This document shows positions 21,984 through 34,362 of a stretch of 64,000 nt of DNA, piece by piece. Origin of the DNA: Ophiura sarsii (lineage: Eukaryota > Echinodermata > Ophiuroidea > Amphilepidida > Ophiuridae); contig CM069448.1 in the NCBI GenBank assembly GCA_035610835.1, positions 34,357,652 through 34,421,651 of the forward strand. Direction: 5' to 3'. Made by a program: the position numbers and the translations under genes. A model generated the notes under the pieces. It had not been told where the DNA came from and made no database searches. It saw only the letters and a list, made by a program, of their open reading frames with translations. Positions within the stretch are counted from its first letter, which is position 1. The number at the start of each line of letters is the position of its first letter.

Positions 21984-22041
<58 letters not shown>
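21983..22041. repeat. (TGAT)n microsatellite
   Basis: About 15 perfect tetranucleotide units. Confidence 0.97.
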
Positions 22042-22043
<2 letters not shown>

Positions 22044-22410
22044 ATCACTCTTTTTGTTTTGCAAGAACCCATTATTGATTTCTTAGTGCAATAGGCCACC
22101 TATAATGTCTATCTACAAACATTAAAGATAAGACTAGTGTTGTCATAGGATGTAAGATTTGTAACTTAAAAACACTACAACTTTAACAAATATGTGATTG
22201 TATTTTGATTTTGCAGTATATGGTAGCCTTTCCTCATCTCTTAGTTACTAAGCTATTTTCATCAGTATAATTATATGGTAAGTTACACAATGGAACTCTC
22301 ATTTTTTGTCTTCATCTGTGCCTTATACTTATTTAATGCTGTTTGTGCCGACACACGCATTATATTATTTGAAACTTGTTTATGGTAGCCTGAAAATCTC
22401 CTTCCTCATA

Positions 22411-22503
22411 CCCCTCCCCCTTCCCCACCGATCAATGTGCCGAGGCCATGTGCTGATGGTGAACATATTATGAGATTTAACATTGATCAGGGGAAAGGGG
22501 GGA
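22411..22503. repeat. short inverted repeat
   Basis: CCCCCTTCCCC..ATCAATGT and ACATTGATC.GGGGAAAGGGGG form an imperfect hairpin with a 40-bp loop. Confidence 0.65.
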
Positions 22504-25500
22504 ACACTTCACAGTACACCTACAGAGTGTTCGTAAACTATTTTCTAAATTTGTTAGTGTATTTTTTGTAGCGCTGAGTGCAATTGAACGCTTATTAGTA
22601 TTACCAAGCATTTTCTTATCGTACATGAGTTGGGTGAAAGTTGATTTGTTTACAAATCATTTTATTTTGTACTAATTTTGCTTTATTCAGTATTCAAAAC
22701 GGAGTAAAGTGAATGTTATTCAACTCATGTATGAAAACAAATTGCACCATCTGACAGTGAATCTACTTTTATAGACTTATAAGACGTCTTTTCTTTTCAT
22801 CTCTTCCCCTTTCCTCAAACCCTTCATACACTTTTATCTCAAGGTAATAGGCAACGACATTGACATGATTGAAGAGCACGGACCGGGAGCACGGAACAGG
22901 ACGAATATCACAGACACCTATCATTATCACATCAGTAGAAAACTGCGCCTGTCCTATACTGAACACTACACAAGATATTATTTGTATTACTCCAATTATC
23001 CAATCACGAGGCGGAGTTTAAGACTACAGTGTAACTGAGCATAAATTACCAAAAGTGCATGTTATTGAAATAACGCTCTAATTCAAAAATTAACATATGT
23101 AAGACAAGGAGACAGTATTATATTAACTGGGTGATTCAATGTCATAGAGAAAACAATAGTTTGACCTTATTTGCATATAATTAGCATATTATAAAGAAAT
23201 ACATTACAAATTTGCTTTTTGTAATATCCAGCAAAAACTATACATGCCATTAACACCAAATTCACAGGATATGAAGTTTCCATCATTGTCAACAATTCTG
23301 TCTGAGACAAAGTTAACATTTATCTTTACTTTTTAAAAAAATGCTCAAATCTGTCTTAATTATGAACAAACTCGTTGAAATTATTAAATAGGACTATGTA
23401 TCCAAACCAGACTTGCAAGGTATCAAATTAAAGGTAAAGATGTGCTCAAAACAATGGTCTGAGCAGATAATTCAATATCCCATTTCAAATCTCTCTTAAA
23501 AAAATCTCAATTTGTCAACACTATATGAAGTGGAAATGAGACAAAATACCAATGCAATCATTTTAAATATTTTCCTCCAAACATTTGGTATATTGTTAAA
23601 AACCACAAATGGTGTTTTTATATTCTTCTAATGAATTAAACATGCAATAAACACTATAATCACAGAGAAAGATGTTTATGGTTGGCCACACAAATCTGTT
23701 AAGCCATTCGTTAACATGTTTGCTGTGTAATTAATTTATGCGCGTAATTAATCAGTTAATTAGGCGTTAAATGTAATAATTTTGAACCACTTTTTATATG
23801 CCCAATTAAGTTATATAAGGTTTCAAATTAATCCTTAAATGATGCTTAATAAAATGGTCAAGCCATGTGTCTTTTTCTGTTATATTAATCAAAACTTTAG
23901 ATAAATTAATTTTGCAACTTTTCTTACAATAACAATGTATTTCGTACAACTGTACAACTGTGCACAGACTTGTTAAAAGTCTAATAATAATATGTGTTCA
24001 GCCATGCACGCAAACAATAGAAGCAATCTTCAAAGACATGCTCACGCTAAGGGACCAATGTTTTGAAATCCGCGCTACAAGAAATTTGAAATGCCATTCA
24101 GCAGTGTGCAGTCAATGGTTTTCAGCATAATAGTCTATGTTACTTTAGGTGACCGTGTGCTGACATGCCAGCCTGTATATGAAGAGCTGTTTTGCAAAAG
24201 GGCCTACATCCACTTCTGCATTTTTACTCATTTTACATTATTGCATGGATGGCTATGCATGTGGAATGTGGCTTGTATTGGTTTTTGCCTCAATTGGCGT
24301 TCATGGATGCACTAATTCAAGTCATAGAAACAGTAATGAACACAGCCATACAATAATTTGATTAATTCCATGGACTTGTCAATACAAATTCACCAATGCA
24401 AAATGAGTAACATGTCGGGGTGGTCTAGTGGCCCTTTTGCAACAAAGCTCTCATATACAGGTACCACCATAAAGGCCTGTAGTAAGTCTAAATAGTCATG
24501 GACATAAAAGCAAGTAGTCAGTAGCTGGTTGGATTACCGTGTATGGATAAGGTTAAATAAGAAATGTAACAATGCTGATAATCATACAAAGACAACACAG
24601 AGAACTTTAAAACAAAGCTATTTTGATTAGAATTATGATACACTACTTAAGATTGAAATGTTCATGGTTGTACAACACTCAGGAGGCACTATATTTATAA
24701 TTCAATATTTTGTAATTTATGCTCAGTTGCACTGTACGAACACAGACTTTTGTAGTCTTGGCAACTTGATAAAATACAATAGCACTAAATTCTTGAGACT
24801 TTCCAAGGATACAATCTATGAAACTGAAACAACCGTTCGCTCGCATTCTGTAAATTTGGAAAAAATAGTATGCAAAGACCAAAACATCTTCCCTTAAAGA
24901 TACTGGCACGATTAGCGCATGAATATTAATATTATAGTGTAATGTATTGTCTCCTTTTTTTCTAACATTTATACTGCAATATCAAAATGTCTAACATTTT
25001 GACACAATAATGTGCCCGATTTAAGCCATGTCATAGTATTTATTAGTATGACTTATAGCATGAGGCAGCGTAGCTGCCGAGTGCTTTAAGGAATTAATAG
25101 CACTCATCGACAGTGACCATTTTAGTGATGATTTATATGGCAGAGCTCTACCCTACACACCAGATACACACCACTTTCACAGTAGGACACCTCTCACTCA
25201 CCCAGACCCAGACAATCATCTACTATTAAACACACACACACCAAGTTGGGTAATAATTACAGTGCTGTAATTAATCAGGTTATTTACGATGTCAAATTTA
25301 CAGCATTCTGAAGCTGTACAATAAGTGAAATTTGTGGAATTCTGGATTGGCTGTGTATGTGCTATTATACATCTTATATATACTGCGAGATGATCATGTT
25401 ACTCTAAGACATCCCAATAGCGCGACAGCGGCGATAATGAGCTCATGCATATAATGGTACAAATGTATGTGGGATCTCAGTGTGGATGTTGACAGTCTCT

Positions 25501-25944
25501 CGATTTATCTGATCTTTTATGAAATCTGATAATCAAAACATGCGACAAACATAAATTTATTATGAAGAAGAACTATAATACACTCAAACCACATCGGGTT
25601 TATTATAATTAATAGTTTATTCGTAGTAGATATAACAGATGCGCACATGCATTTCACCTTTTTGCAGAGATGATCATATCAAAATCATGAAAGTACCATA
25701 GACCTATAAGCTGGTCAGCCCTATGATCAAAGTCAGACTACTTTCCTCTCGATATTTATTACTCAAGTTGATAATAACTGTAACAAAGCTCAAAATGAAC
25801 ATATGCGATTAGGGAAAGTAAACCCTCATTTTAGTCATTTGACAAAGTAGCATTTTAAATTTCACATTAGGCCAAATCCGGGCATATTTGAAAAAGTAAT
25901 ATTATACTTTTGTATCATTGATGAGCCCAACAGACCAAAGAAAT
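22504..25944. other. non-coding, nothing recognised
   Basis: About 3.4 kb of AT-rich DNA. Short frames at 24091-24361 and 24658-24909 lack motifs, convincing splice sites and domain resemblance. Confidence 0.45.
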
Positions 25945-26006
25945 TTCGGATCGTTTTTTAATCATGTTAGCACCGTGGCGCAAACATGATTAAAAAACGA
26001 TCCGAA
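25945..26006. repeat. perfect 24-bp-arm hairpin
   Basis: TTCGGATCGTTTTTTAATCA continues to GTT and is inverted exactly at 25983-26006 around a 14-bp GC-rich loop. Confidence 0.9.
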
Positions 26007-26326
26007 AACAGCCAGATTGAATAAAAATGGATTAAATAAAAAAACGTCTATTCATACCCCAAGTCGACAATCGCTTGAATTCACCAACTTGCAGGGCAGA
26101 ATCGTGTGTATAGCCTTGAAGTATGTATGAATCGACCTTTTTTGTCACCCAATTCGAAAAATTATTCAACCATCAAATAAATGAGCAACAGTTCTTACAA
26201 CTGCAAACCTGATCGAAGATCTTTGAGCGTGTTTCTGCTGGTGAAGAAACCGCTAATAAACGCTAAGTTTGCCCAGTAGAAATAGGCAGAACCCGGCAAT
26301 AATCAATGGCGTATCCAGGACTGTTT

Positions 26327-26329
<3 letters not shown>

Positions 26330-26374
<45 letters not shown>
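26330..26374. repeat. uninterrupted poly-G run, 45 nt
   Basis: The longest mononucleotide run in the window, preceded by ATGGCGTATCCAGGA and followed by GCGCAAAGCGCGCAC near 26420. Length may be inexact in the assembly. Confidence 0.95.
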
Positions 26375-26375
<1 letters not shown>

Positions 26376-27235
26376 GCCATCTTGTTGATCTTAAATATTG
26401 AAACGTTGAACCTAATACGCGCAAAGCGCGCACAAAATTGTGATTTTAACACTAAAAATGTAGAGTATGACGTTTTTAATATGTCTCATATGTGCTATTC
26501 ATTTGGCCAATTCTAAGCGACAAAATGTACCTATCGGTCAATTAAAATCGTTCTTAGTAACAAATATCACTTGAACAGACTTTAAACAATACAAGTGATT
26601 GATTTCTTGGCAGAAAATGTCCTCTAATTAGCCAAAACCAGACCAGGACAGCCATCAATTTTAACACTACCCTAGAAAACCGCTGCAAAAGTCATATTTG
26701 CTCTCCATATAGGAAGTAAGAGATCTTCATTATACAGGACTAAATGGATATATTTCAAGTCTCTGGTAGATATATTTTTCTATTACTGGCTACCTGATTA
26801 ACTATTCTAAATGTTGAATATAAGGAAAGCAGATAACGTTACTATCACGTTAAGATTTAACACTCGAGGCATCATTGTGGCTTGACTAGCATTAAATTCA
26901 AAAATCATCCATTGTTTTCTATTTTCAGTATTTAAATCGGGCGGTTATACCTGATCATACAATATGGAGAGAAAACGAAAAAAAACCACGTAGGCCTATT
27001 TATCTTTGGGTAATTTTCCATGTCCGTTATCGAAAATCTCTCTGTGGCTTTGATTGCATCATGACAAAAGTGAAATAGGTATCAATTAGCATTTACTATA
27101 AATGTTTAGCTATGATTCGAAGTTATAATCATGACAAATGTCATGAGGCTGACATTCATATTAGCGATGTTATGAGTGAGGAGGTAGAACTTATTGAATG
27201 ACCCTCGTAGTCGTAGGAGTATAATAAGGAAAGTA

Positions 27236-28404
27236 TACACAGACAACTTTAAATGGGTCATCGGTACGTGAGTATCCACCTAGTTACACCCTTGGAAAAT
27301 ACAGTAGGTCAAATGACACACATATAATAGGTCAAAATAACCTACAAAGTAGGTCACAACAACACATGTATATGGGTCATATGACACGTTATTCAAATTT
27401 AACGAGTTTTTGCACATGACTAGTACTCACCATCTTGGGTCACATGACTCGCCTCAAATCCAAATGAGTCACATCAGCTCACTCATATGAGTCAGATTGG
27501 CATGGCTAAGCAGGTCAAACTGACCCATTTTCATAGGTCTTTGTTTTCATCCATGTAGTTACACACATTGGAAATCATATGAGTCCCTACTGACACGTCC
27601 ACCAATGATGAAATGAGTAAAAACTGACACACCAAAAATTACATGACTGAAACACAATTTTAATTTCAACAAACTGCAAAGTGGGTCTTCAGAAATATTA
27701 AGGGTCCCATGTACTTGGTTTGTGAACAATCACTTAGTGAGTGACGTCTCGAATTAATCATGTTAATAAAATGGATATATATATCCTTACGAAATCTACT
27801 TTCCATGGTGTTAATTTTAAAGAAGCCGATGCACACCCCAGCCAACATCGACCGTGGGCCCACAGTAGGCCCTCATGGGACTCTTAATATTTTGTTCACT
27901 TTGGCCCGTATACAGGCCAAAGTGGACAAAATATTAAGGGTACCATAAGGGCCCATGTGGGCCCACGGTCGATGTTGGCTGGGACCCACCCATAATTCCA
28001 TTCGCGCTACACAGCGCCCGCTATCGATCTTGACCTACTTGTAAAATGCAAGTGGGTCAGATATCGATCTTGACCTACTTGCAAAATACAAGTGGGTCAA
28101 ATGTCGATCTTGACCAGTAACTATACGGAACTGAGTCAGTTTACCTGTTTACGTTCATGGTTGGAATGACCCAGCACAAGAGCAAGTAAGTCAAATGACA
28201 ATTATTGACTCGATCTTGACACACTTGCACATAATCAAGTGAGTCACATAAGCAAGTATGTTAGTTGACCCATTGTCATATCTCAGATGAGTCACTGTAC
28301 TTCATGATCTGGGTCATTTCACCCATCTAGGTAAGTTACATAGAAGTGACTCACGTCAAATAGGTCAAGTGACCCGCTTGTGACCCAGAAAAATTGTCTG
28401 TGTA
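27236..28404. mobile_element. 1.17-kb element filled with GGTCA/TGACC words
   Basis: An 11-bp terminal inverted repeat, TACACAGACAA ... TTGTCTGTGTA, bounds a segment in which GGTCA or its complement recurs every 20-40 bp (AGTAGGTCAAATGACACA, GGGTCATATGACACG, GAGTCACATGAC, TGACCTACTTG). It is interrupted by the 147-bp palindrome at 27837-27983. No coding frame. Likely a degenerate transposon built from short diverged repeats. Confidence 0.65.
27837..27983. mobile_element. 147-bp near-perfect palindromic MITE
   Basis: The ends CCCAGCCAACATCGACCGTG / CACGGTCGATGTTGGCTGGG are exact inverses. The centre TTTGGCCCGTATACAGGCCAAA continues the palindrome, flanked by AATATT / AATATT arms. It can fold into one long hairpin. 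Inserted within the GGTCA-rich element. Confidence 0.9.
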
Positions 28405-29403
28405 CGTTTCTGAAAGCATACAATTTCCCAAATCTCACAATGTCAATATCAAGGTCATTATAGGCTACAGGGTGGGTAGATATTAGGCCTATATAGGGTC
28501 CAAACATCAAGAAATGCACTAAAAATACAAAATGTTCACTATAGTCAGTTACATACCTTGAAGATAAAATTATAAATTTATTAAGCTGCATAATTCAAAA
28601 GTATATGGTCACATTTCTTAAGTTGGGACCCTAAAAAGGGTGGATTTGTCACATTTTCCCGCTTATTTGCCATTCAAATGCTTATATTTTTCAAACCATA
28701 CATCACAATTGATTATATTTAGTCTCATTTGGAAGATAATATATTGCTTTAATAGTATCTATAAGAAAATGTATAAATCAAGTTGAGATTAATTACTATA
28801 ACTCGTTAATTACAATTAAGGTTTACAGTCAAACTGTAAACTTTACAGTCAAATACTGTAAAAAAGGTTAAAAAGTGACTATATTTGGCTGTCAGCAAAA
28901 TACTGTATTTAGTATGTTCCATTTTCCAGGCCTATTAGTATTATGACTAATTTAAAACTGCGTGTCTTATTCAAGTGTTAAAGCATATCAACATCATAGT
29001 ACACTATTACAGTCACTGCAGCCGCGCTCAAAGCCGTCGTTTTTCTAACCCACTCATCACAGCGACCGGAAGTACTCACCCGTAGCGATACCGCTTCGTA
29101 GTTACAGTTGACCTCATGATAGCACGATGTAAATGAGCTCTTTTCATGATCATAATCACACATTTCAAAAAATTTGCCATGAAATTGTAAAATAAGAAGG
29201 CATGTGATGCATATAATATATCTAATGTTATCTGTGAATTTCATGACATGTTGTATTTTCGGTGCAAATTATTGCAATCACACAGACCGAATTACCCTAA
29301 TTTATTCAAATAATATGCAAAAGGGACCGTTTTCGCTACGTACGTTAGGCCTAAAAAAAGAAGGTTTGATTGGCGTAACATGACCAAAACAAATAGGGTA
29401 GGT
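28405..29403. other. non-coding, nothing recognised
   Basis: AT-rich. Short TTTACAGT/ACTGTAAA inverted words near 28810-28870. No gene recognised. Confidence 0.45.
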
Positions 29404-29502
29404 TAGTCCGTCGAGAAGTCCCCTCGCCCAGTGAGCTATAGAGCGCCCCCACACGAGAACCGACAGGCCCGAGCCGAAGGCGAGGGTCCTTCGGCATACG
29501 TC
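29404..29502 (-). repeat. GC-rich 98-99-bp repeat, copy 1
   Basis: Matches the reverse complement of 33064-33161 except for one extra C (GCGCCCCC against GCGCCCC). Contains a CCGAAGG ... CCTTCGG hairpin with a 7-nt loop. GC-rich in AT-rich surroundings. Could be a terminal repeat or a short structured element; no known RNA was recognised. Confidence 0.85.
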
Positions 29503-29755
29503 AAACCTGCTTTGGAAAGTCGAAGCAAGTTTGACATTACAGTTAGCCAATCAGCGTTGACTATGCGTTCGCCCTTTATATTGCATTAAAAGCTATTGAA
29601 GCTGCTATGACCCGTTACCACGCGCCGCAACGCGCGAGTATGTGTACGCGGTACGCTTGTATTTTTAATTTGAGAGGGCAAGGGGTACATTTTAATAGTT
29701 AACTATTAAAATAATGGTTGGACACTCACAGAATAAGTGTAGTATGGTTTCTTCT

Positions 29756-29831
29756 GTTTCTTTATCAAATGTGCAAACATGTGAGTCTTTCCGCGGAAAG
29801 ACTCACATTTTTGCACATTTGATAAAGAAAC
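29756..29831. repeat. 76-bp hairpin
   Basis: GTTTCTTTATCAAATGTGCA is inverted at the other end (TGCACATTTGATAAAGAAAC), and the arms close on AGTCTTTCCGCGGAAAGACT at the centre. Only a few mismatches. Confidence 0.9.
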
Positions 29832-29966
29832 AATCCGCCCTATGATTTTTCTAAAACAGGCGAAATTGGAACCATCTTAATATTATATCAACGGTCCATT
29901 GGAATGGTATAAGAAAAATAACCGATCATTTTTTTAAACTATAATATGTCTAACTTGCTTTCCAAT

Positions 29967-30210
29967 TTTCTATAAATTTTTGTTTGACCTTTTTAGACGA
30001 GATTAGAGAATCATAATTATATTAACCTTTTTTGAACATTTGATGTCGAGTGTTATAATTTTAAATTAAATTACGGCTCTATAAATTTTCGTTTGACCTT
30101 TTTAGACGAGGTTAGAGAATCATAATAACCTTCTTTCATTTATAACACTCGACATCAAACATGTCAAATATTCAAAGAACTTCTTTGAACATTTGATGTC
30201 GAGTGTTATA
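29967..30210. repeat. cluster of direct and inverted short repeats
   Basis: Two direct copies of a segment with GTTTGACCTTTTTAGACGAG and TTAGAGAATCATAAT (period about 108 bp), and three copies of ACATTTGATGTCGAGTGTTATA, one inverted; 30141-30210 forms a hairpin with 24-bp arms. Confidence 0.85.
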
Positions 30211-30353
30211 CGACTTGAACATGTTGAAAACAAGTTGAGCGTGTTTGTTATTGCTCTTTAGGCAGTGATTGAACGGTATTGTAACGCCTGAGCCTTTACT
30301 GCCCTCACCCGATTGTTACTCTAAACTCTTATACCTTGATTAATGTTTACAAA

Positions 30354-31013
30354 TGATTATGATGACGGACGAGTTGACTTGTGCCAATTTATCTTTGACC
30401 TACTGCTATGTTACTCTGGGCTGACATACTGCGCGTTGGGATTAATCTCATATCTTTCGATCTTTTATTCTTTTTATCTTGAAATTAGCGCTATTTGCGA
30501 TCTAAATTGTCCTGAATGTTTTCCCTCTAGTGCTCCGACCTAGCCTCTTCTTATGGTACGCAACAGCGGCATAGAAGTGGCTAGATTGGAGGCTGGAGGG
30601 GCGACGCATTTTCGCGGGTCCCGCGTCGCCGGCGATGCATTTTGCGTCGCCAGCGACGGCTCGCGTCGCCTGCCGTGTGTGGCGCCCTTATGGTCGACGC
30701 ATATGGCGACGAATGCGAGCATAATTGGTTTACCTTTTGTTCTGATCAGACGTGTTTTATTTTACGGGCAACATAGCCGACCATTTTAGTGACTATGACC
30801 ATTCCATATTATAGCGGCTGTCTCTGTATGTTTAGAGATTCATTGTGTTTACCGGATTAAAACACTGTATATATTTGTTGCCGCCGTGCACAAGAACGTT
30901 ATATTTTGGTTTGTATTTTGGCTGTATGTCGTCGTCTGTATTTGTTTTGTTTAGTTTCATCTCTTGATTTAGCCACCGTAAACAAGCTACACGCTACCTA
31001 GCAATTTGTTACA
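30354..31013 (+). repeat. 5' LTR
   Basis: Starts TGATTATGATGACGG and ends CAATTTGTTACA. Contains a GC-rich block of repeated GCGTCGCC words (about 30600-30685) and an ATTAAA near 30856 that could serve as a polyadenylation signal. The short open frames inside are incidental. Confidence 0.87.
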
Positions 31014-31064
31014 TTTGGGGGCTTGTCCGGGAGCCCCCAAATCTAAATCCCACCGCTGTCACCA
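31014..31064 (+). promoter_or_regulatory. primer-binding site (tRNA-Pro type) in a perfect hairpin
   Basis: Two bases after the LTR, TGGGGGCTTGTCCGGGAG matches the complement of the 3' end of tRNA-Pro at 16 of 18 positions, one mismatch being G:U compatible. The site lies in a perfect hairpin: ATTTGGGGGCT pairs with AGCCCCCAAAT around TGTCCGGG. The remaining internal bases show no gene start. Confidence 0.75.
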
Positions 31065-31725
31065 TGATTATGATGACGGACGAGTTGACTTGTGCCAATT
31101 TATCTTTGACCTACTGCTATGTTACTCTGGGCTGACATACTGCGCGTTGGGATTAATCTCATATCTTTCGATCTTTTATTCTTTTTATCTTGAAATTAGC
31201 GCTATTTGCGATCTAAATTGTCCTGAATGTTTTCCCTCTAGTGCTCCGACCTAGCCTCTTCTTATGGTACGCAACAGCGGCATAGAAGTGGCTAGATTGG
31301 AGGCCTGGAGGGGCGACGCATTTTCGCGGGTCCCGCGTCGCCGGCGATGCATTTTGCGTCGCCAGCGACGGCTCGCGTCGCCTGCCGTGTGTGGCGCCCT
31401 TATGGTCGACGCATATGGCGACGAATGCGAGCATAATTGGTTTACCTTTTGTTCTGATCAGACGTGTTTTATTTTACGGGCAACATAGCCGACCATTTTA
31501 GTGACTATGACCATTCCATATTATAGCGGCTGTCTCTGTATGTTTAGAGATTCATTGTGTTTACCGGATTAAAACACTGTATATATTTGTTGCCGCCGTG
31601 CACAAGAACGTTATATTTTGGTTTGTATTTTGGCTGTATGTCGTCGTCTGTATTTGTTTTGTTTAGTTTCATCTCTTGATTTAGCCACCGTAAACAAGCT
31701 ACACGCTACCTAGCAATTTGTTACA
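31065..31725 (+). repeat. 3' LTR
   Basis: Same sequence as the LTR at 30354 with one extra C at GGAGGCCTGGAGG. Ends TTACA before GTATTTTAAGG. Confidence 0.87.
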
Positions 31726-31985
31726 GTATTTTAAGGCCATATTAAACAATTTGTTCTAATGTTATACCGTATTCGTCTAAAGAGAGAAAAGTACCATTTT
31801 ACCAAAACGGCTAATCTACTCTAATATAATTCCTCCGCATTAAAAAGTCTTGGGATCCATGTAGTTTGCAGGGCATAGATGTAAGATTGAATGTCCACCA
31901 TCCGTATAAGCCACCGTTTTCATAATTCTGAATCATTTGATTTCTCGTTACCCCGGCCCGTATTCAGGGAGAGGCTGACCCCCCG

Positions 31986-32155
31986 CCCCCCCCCCCCCCC
32001 CCCTCACCCAGGGTCCCCAAAGGGAACAAATAAGAGAGGGGAGGGGAGGAGATAGGGAGGGGTGGGTGGGGGAGGGAGGGGAGAGAGGAGGGGAGGGGAG
32101 GAGGATGGAAAGGGGAGGGAGGGAGGGAGCTTTTATTAGAGTCTCTCACTTTATC
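31986..32155. repeat. poly-C run and GGGAGGGG purine tract
   Basis: 18 C at 31986-32003, followed at about 32036-32130 by almost pure GGGGAGGGGAGGA repeats. Such tracts can adopt triplex or quadruplex structures. A poly-C run of 25 follows at 32476-32500. Confidence 0.9.
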
Positions 32156-32529
32156 TATACGTCTCCAACCGTGTCAGTGTTTTATAACAAATGTAAATAT
32201 TGATAGCAAGGAGAGTTTAGGTCATTCAGACAAGAGTTAAAACCCAACAGTTCGGCCCCCTGAATCCCAGCCAACGACATTCCCCCACTACCTGTGGCGC
32301 CACCAGGGGCCCCAGCAGGCCATGCCCACCCCCCCCCCCCTCATATTTAAAAAGAGTAAAAAATTAAAAAGGAAGACAATTAAGGAGGAAGAGGAGAATG
32401 AGGAGGAAGGGTAACTAGCATAGACAGAGCAAGCGGGCGGGGCGGGGGCACGCCCCCATTATTTTCACGGTGGGACCCCCCCCCCCCCCCCCCCCCCCCC
32501 ACAAAAAAAAAATGAAAATGGGCGCTTTG

Positions 32530-32790
32530 TTCAATTTTCAATTATTTAAGCTTAACAACGTAGTTTCAGGGACGTTGTCTGGACCACGTACCAGTTTCGC
32601 GTGAATTAGTTTCATTGTTTAATTATTCAAGCTTAACAATATTGTTTTTTAGGAACGTTGTCTGGACCATTTTAATGAAAAAACTAGAAGTTTTTGCACG
32701 CTTCGCGCGTTCAATGTTTATTATTCAAGCTTAACAACATGGTTTCAGGAACGTTGTCTGGACCATTTTAATGACAAAACCATATTAAAC
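32530..32790. repeat. three diverged tandem units of about 90-110 bp
   Basis: Each unit has TTATT(T/C)AAGCTTAACAA, GTTTCAGG.ACGTTGTCTGGACC. The second and third also share ATTTTAATGA.AAAAC. Confidence 0.85.
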
Positions 32791-33063
32791 TTCATCCAAT
32801 GTTTAAATTTTCCCTTATCCAAAATACAGTCTCATTTGATCAGACTAACAATGTGTCATCACTCATCAGCATGCGCGTGGACGGTTTGTTTGAAACGCTG
32901 AGCACGCGCGTTAGTGCAAGTGACACGCACACAGGGGGCTCCTCTTTGGGAAACACAATCCGGCTGGGCGTGGACATACCATATTTGGTTAACTACGTCA
33001 TTCGTTAAATTGGACATTTGGCAGGTCACCGTTTATTATAATGAGCGCGCTGCGGGGGGTATG

Positions 33064-33161
33064 GACGTATGCCGAAGGACCCTCGCCTTCGGCTCGGGCC
33101 TGTCGGTTCTCGTGTGGGGCGCTCTATAGCTCACTGGGCGAGGGGACTTCTCGACGGACTA
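33064..33161 (+). repeat. GC-rich 98-bp repeat, copy 2 (inverted)
   Basis: Starts GACGTATGCCGAAGGACC and ends CTTCTCGACGGACTA, inverse of 29404-29502. The two copies face each other across 3.6 kb containing the LTR pair. Confidence 0.85.
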
Positions 33162-34262
33162 GGGTAGGTCGGTCGGGATTTTTTATTTATTTTATTTTAT
33201 TTTTTAAGGGGTTTGGTACACGCGCCTCAATACGCGCCGTCTTTCAGCTGAAATGTTGTCGACATCTTGAAAGCGACATTCTTTTCACTACACGTGCGTT
33301 AAATTCACGATTGCGTGAACTGTGAGACGCGCGCATATTTCAAATTGACCACGCGCAAGATTGCTCGCGTATTAAGCGTGTAACGTTAAAACATTCGTGC
33401 GGAATCTTCAAAATGAAGGATACCGGCCGAAAACTCATTGAAAATTATCCGTTTTAGCGGACTATTATGTCGTCAGGGGGTAAGTAATAAAAGAGTCAAT
33501 ACTATTAGGAGACGATTGCCGGGACGATTGCACAAACAGCACATGATAATGCAGTACCCTCCTCTATGTTGGATATAGCCTATATTGCCGACCTATCAGA
33601 ACCTGTAATTATACTTCTCGAGAAGAGAGCGTGAAGGGCTTCGGCTGGCAATTACAGAGAAAAATGATATGGAAAAACCACGGGTTAGTCTTGTTTTGCA
33701 AAGTATATTGTCACACTTTGCGGAGTAACTAATCAAAATGGTATGACATTACAGTTAAATTTCATAAACCTTTATAATTTAGAGACATTTGAAAATCCCA
33801 GGGTCATTCATTTTTATTAACTAAGGCAAGGTTATAATTATTTTATATCATTAAATCATGGGCCGAAATTCCATTTGTCTATCTATACTGCTATGGAGCC
33901 CTTTCATTTATACATCCAATTTTGAAAACCACAAATAAATTGGTCAAATCCGCCCGCCCCCGAGATACGCTTATCATAAAAGCGCATATGTAGCACCCGC
34001 CAGTTTGTGCACTAGGGGAGAGCGGGGCTAGTCCGCCTTCGGGGGGAGTCCTTCCACCACGTGTTTCTCATCACGTGACTGATGAAAAAGTATCAGACTG
34101 GTGTAATTTGGTTGCACCGGTCATAGCAAAGTAACTATTAAAACTTCAGATCCGGAATCATCTCACAGTTGTGCAGTTGATCAAACGTATGTATAAGGCC
34201 TCTCCTAGAGATAATTAATGAAAAGAATCTTTGAAGTAATTTGGATTTGAGCAAACAATCAT
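33162..34262. other. non-coding, nothing recognised
   Basis: No gene or repeat recognised up to the assembly gap. Confidence 0.4.
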
Positions 34263-34362
34263 NNNNNNNNNNNNNNNNNNNNNNNNNNNNNNNNNNNNNN
34301 NNNNNNNNNNNNNNNNNNNNNNNNNNNNNNNNNNNNNNNNNNNNNNNNNNNNNNNNNNNNNN
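34263..34362. other. assembly gap, 100 N
   Basis: Exactly 100 N, the conventional placeholder for a gap of unknown size. Any translation across it is meaningless. Confidence 0.99.

Larger units (their letters stand above)
30354..31725 (+). mobile_element. LTR retroelement reduced to two LTRs and 51 bp
   Basis: Two direct repeats (30354-31013, 660 bp; 31065-31725, 661 bp) start TG and end CA and differ by one inserted C. Between them lie 51 bp beginning with a primer-binding-site match. No gag or pol, no polypurine tract before the second LTR, and no target-site duplication (ACAAA on the left, GTATT on the right). The near identity implies recent insertion, conversion or recombination. A collapsed assembly of a full internal region is a real alternative. 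Confidence 0.85.

Noticed and set aside
24091..24361. Possible exons with clustered Cys/Trp residues
   Set aside because: No module pattern, no splice-site phase match with the CCP gene, and two overlapping frames are equally open.
30343..31488. Repeated open frames of 60-82 residues
   Set aside because: They lie in the two LTR copies and appear twice because the LTRs are duplicated; no gag- or pol-like motif.
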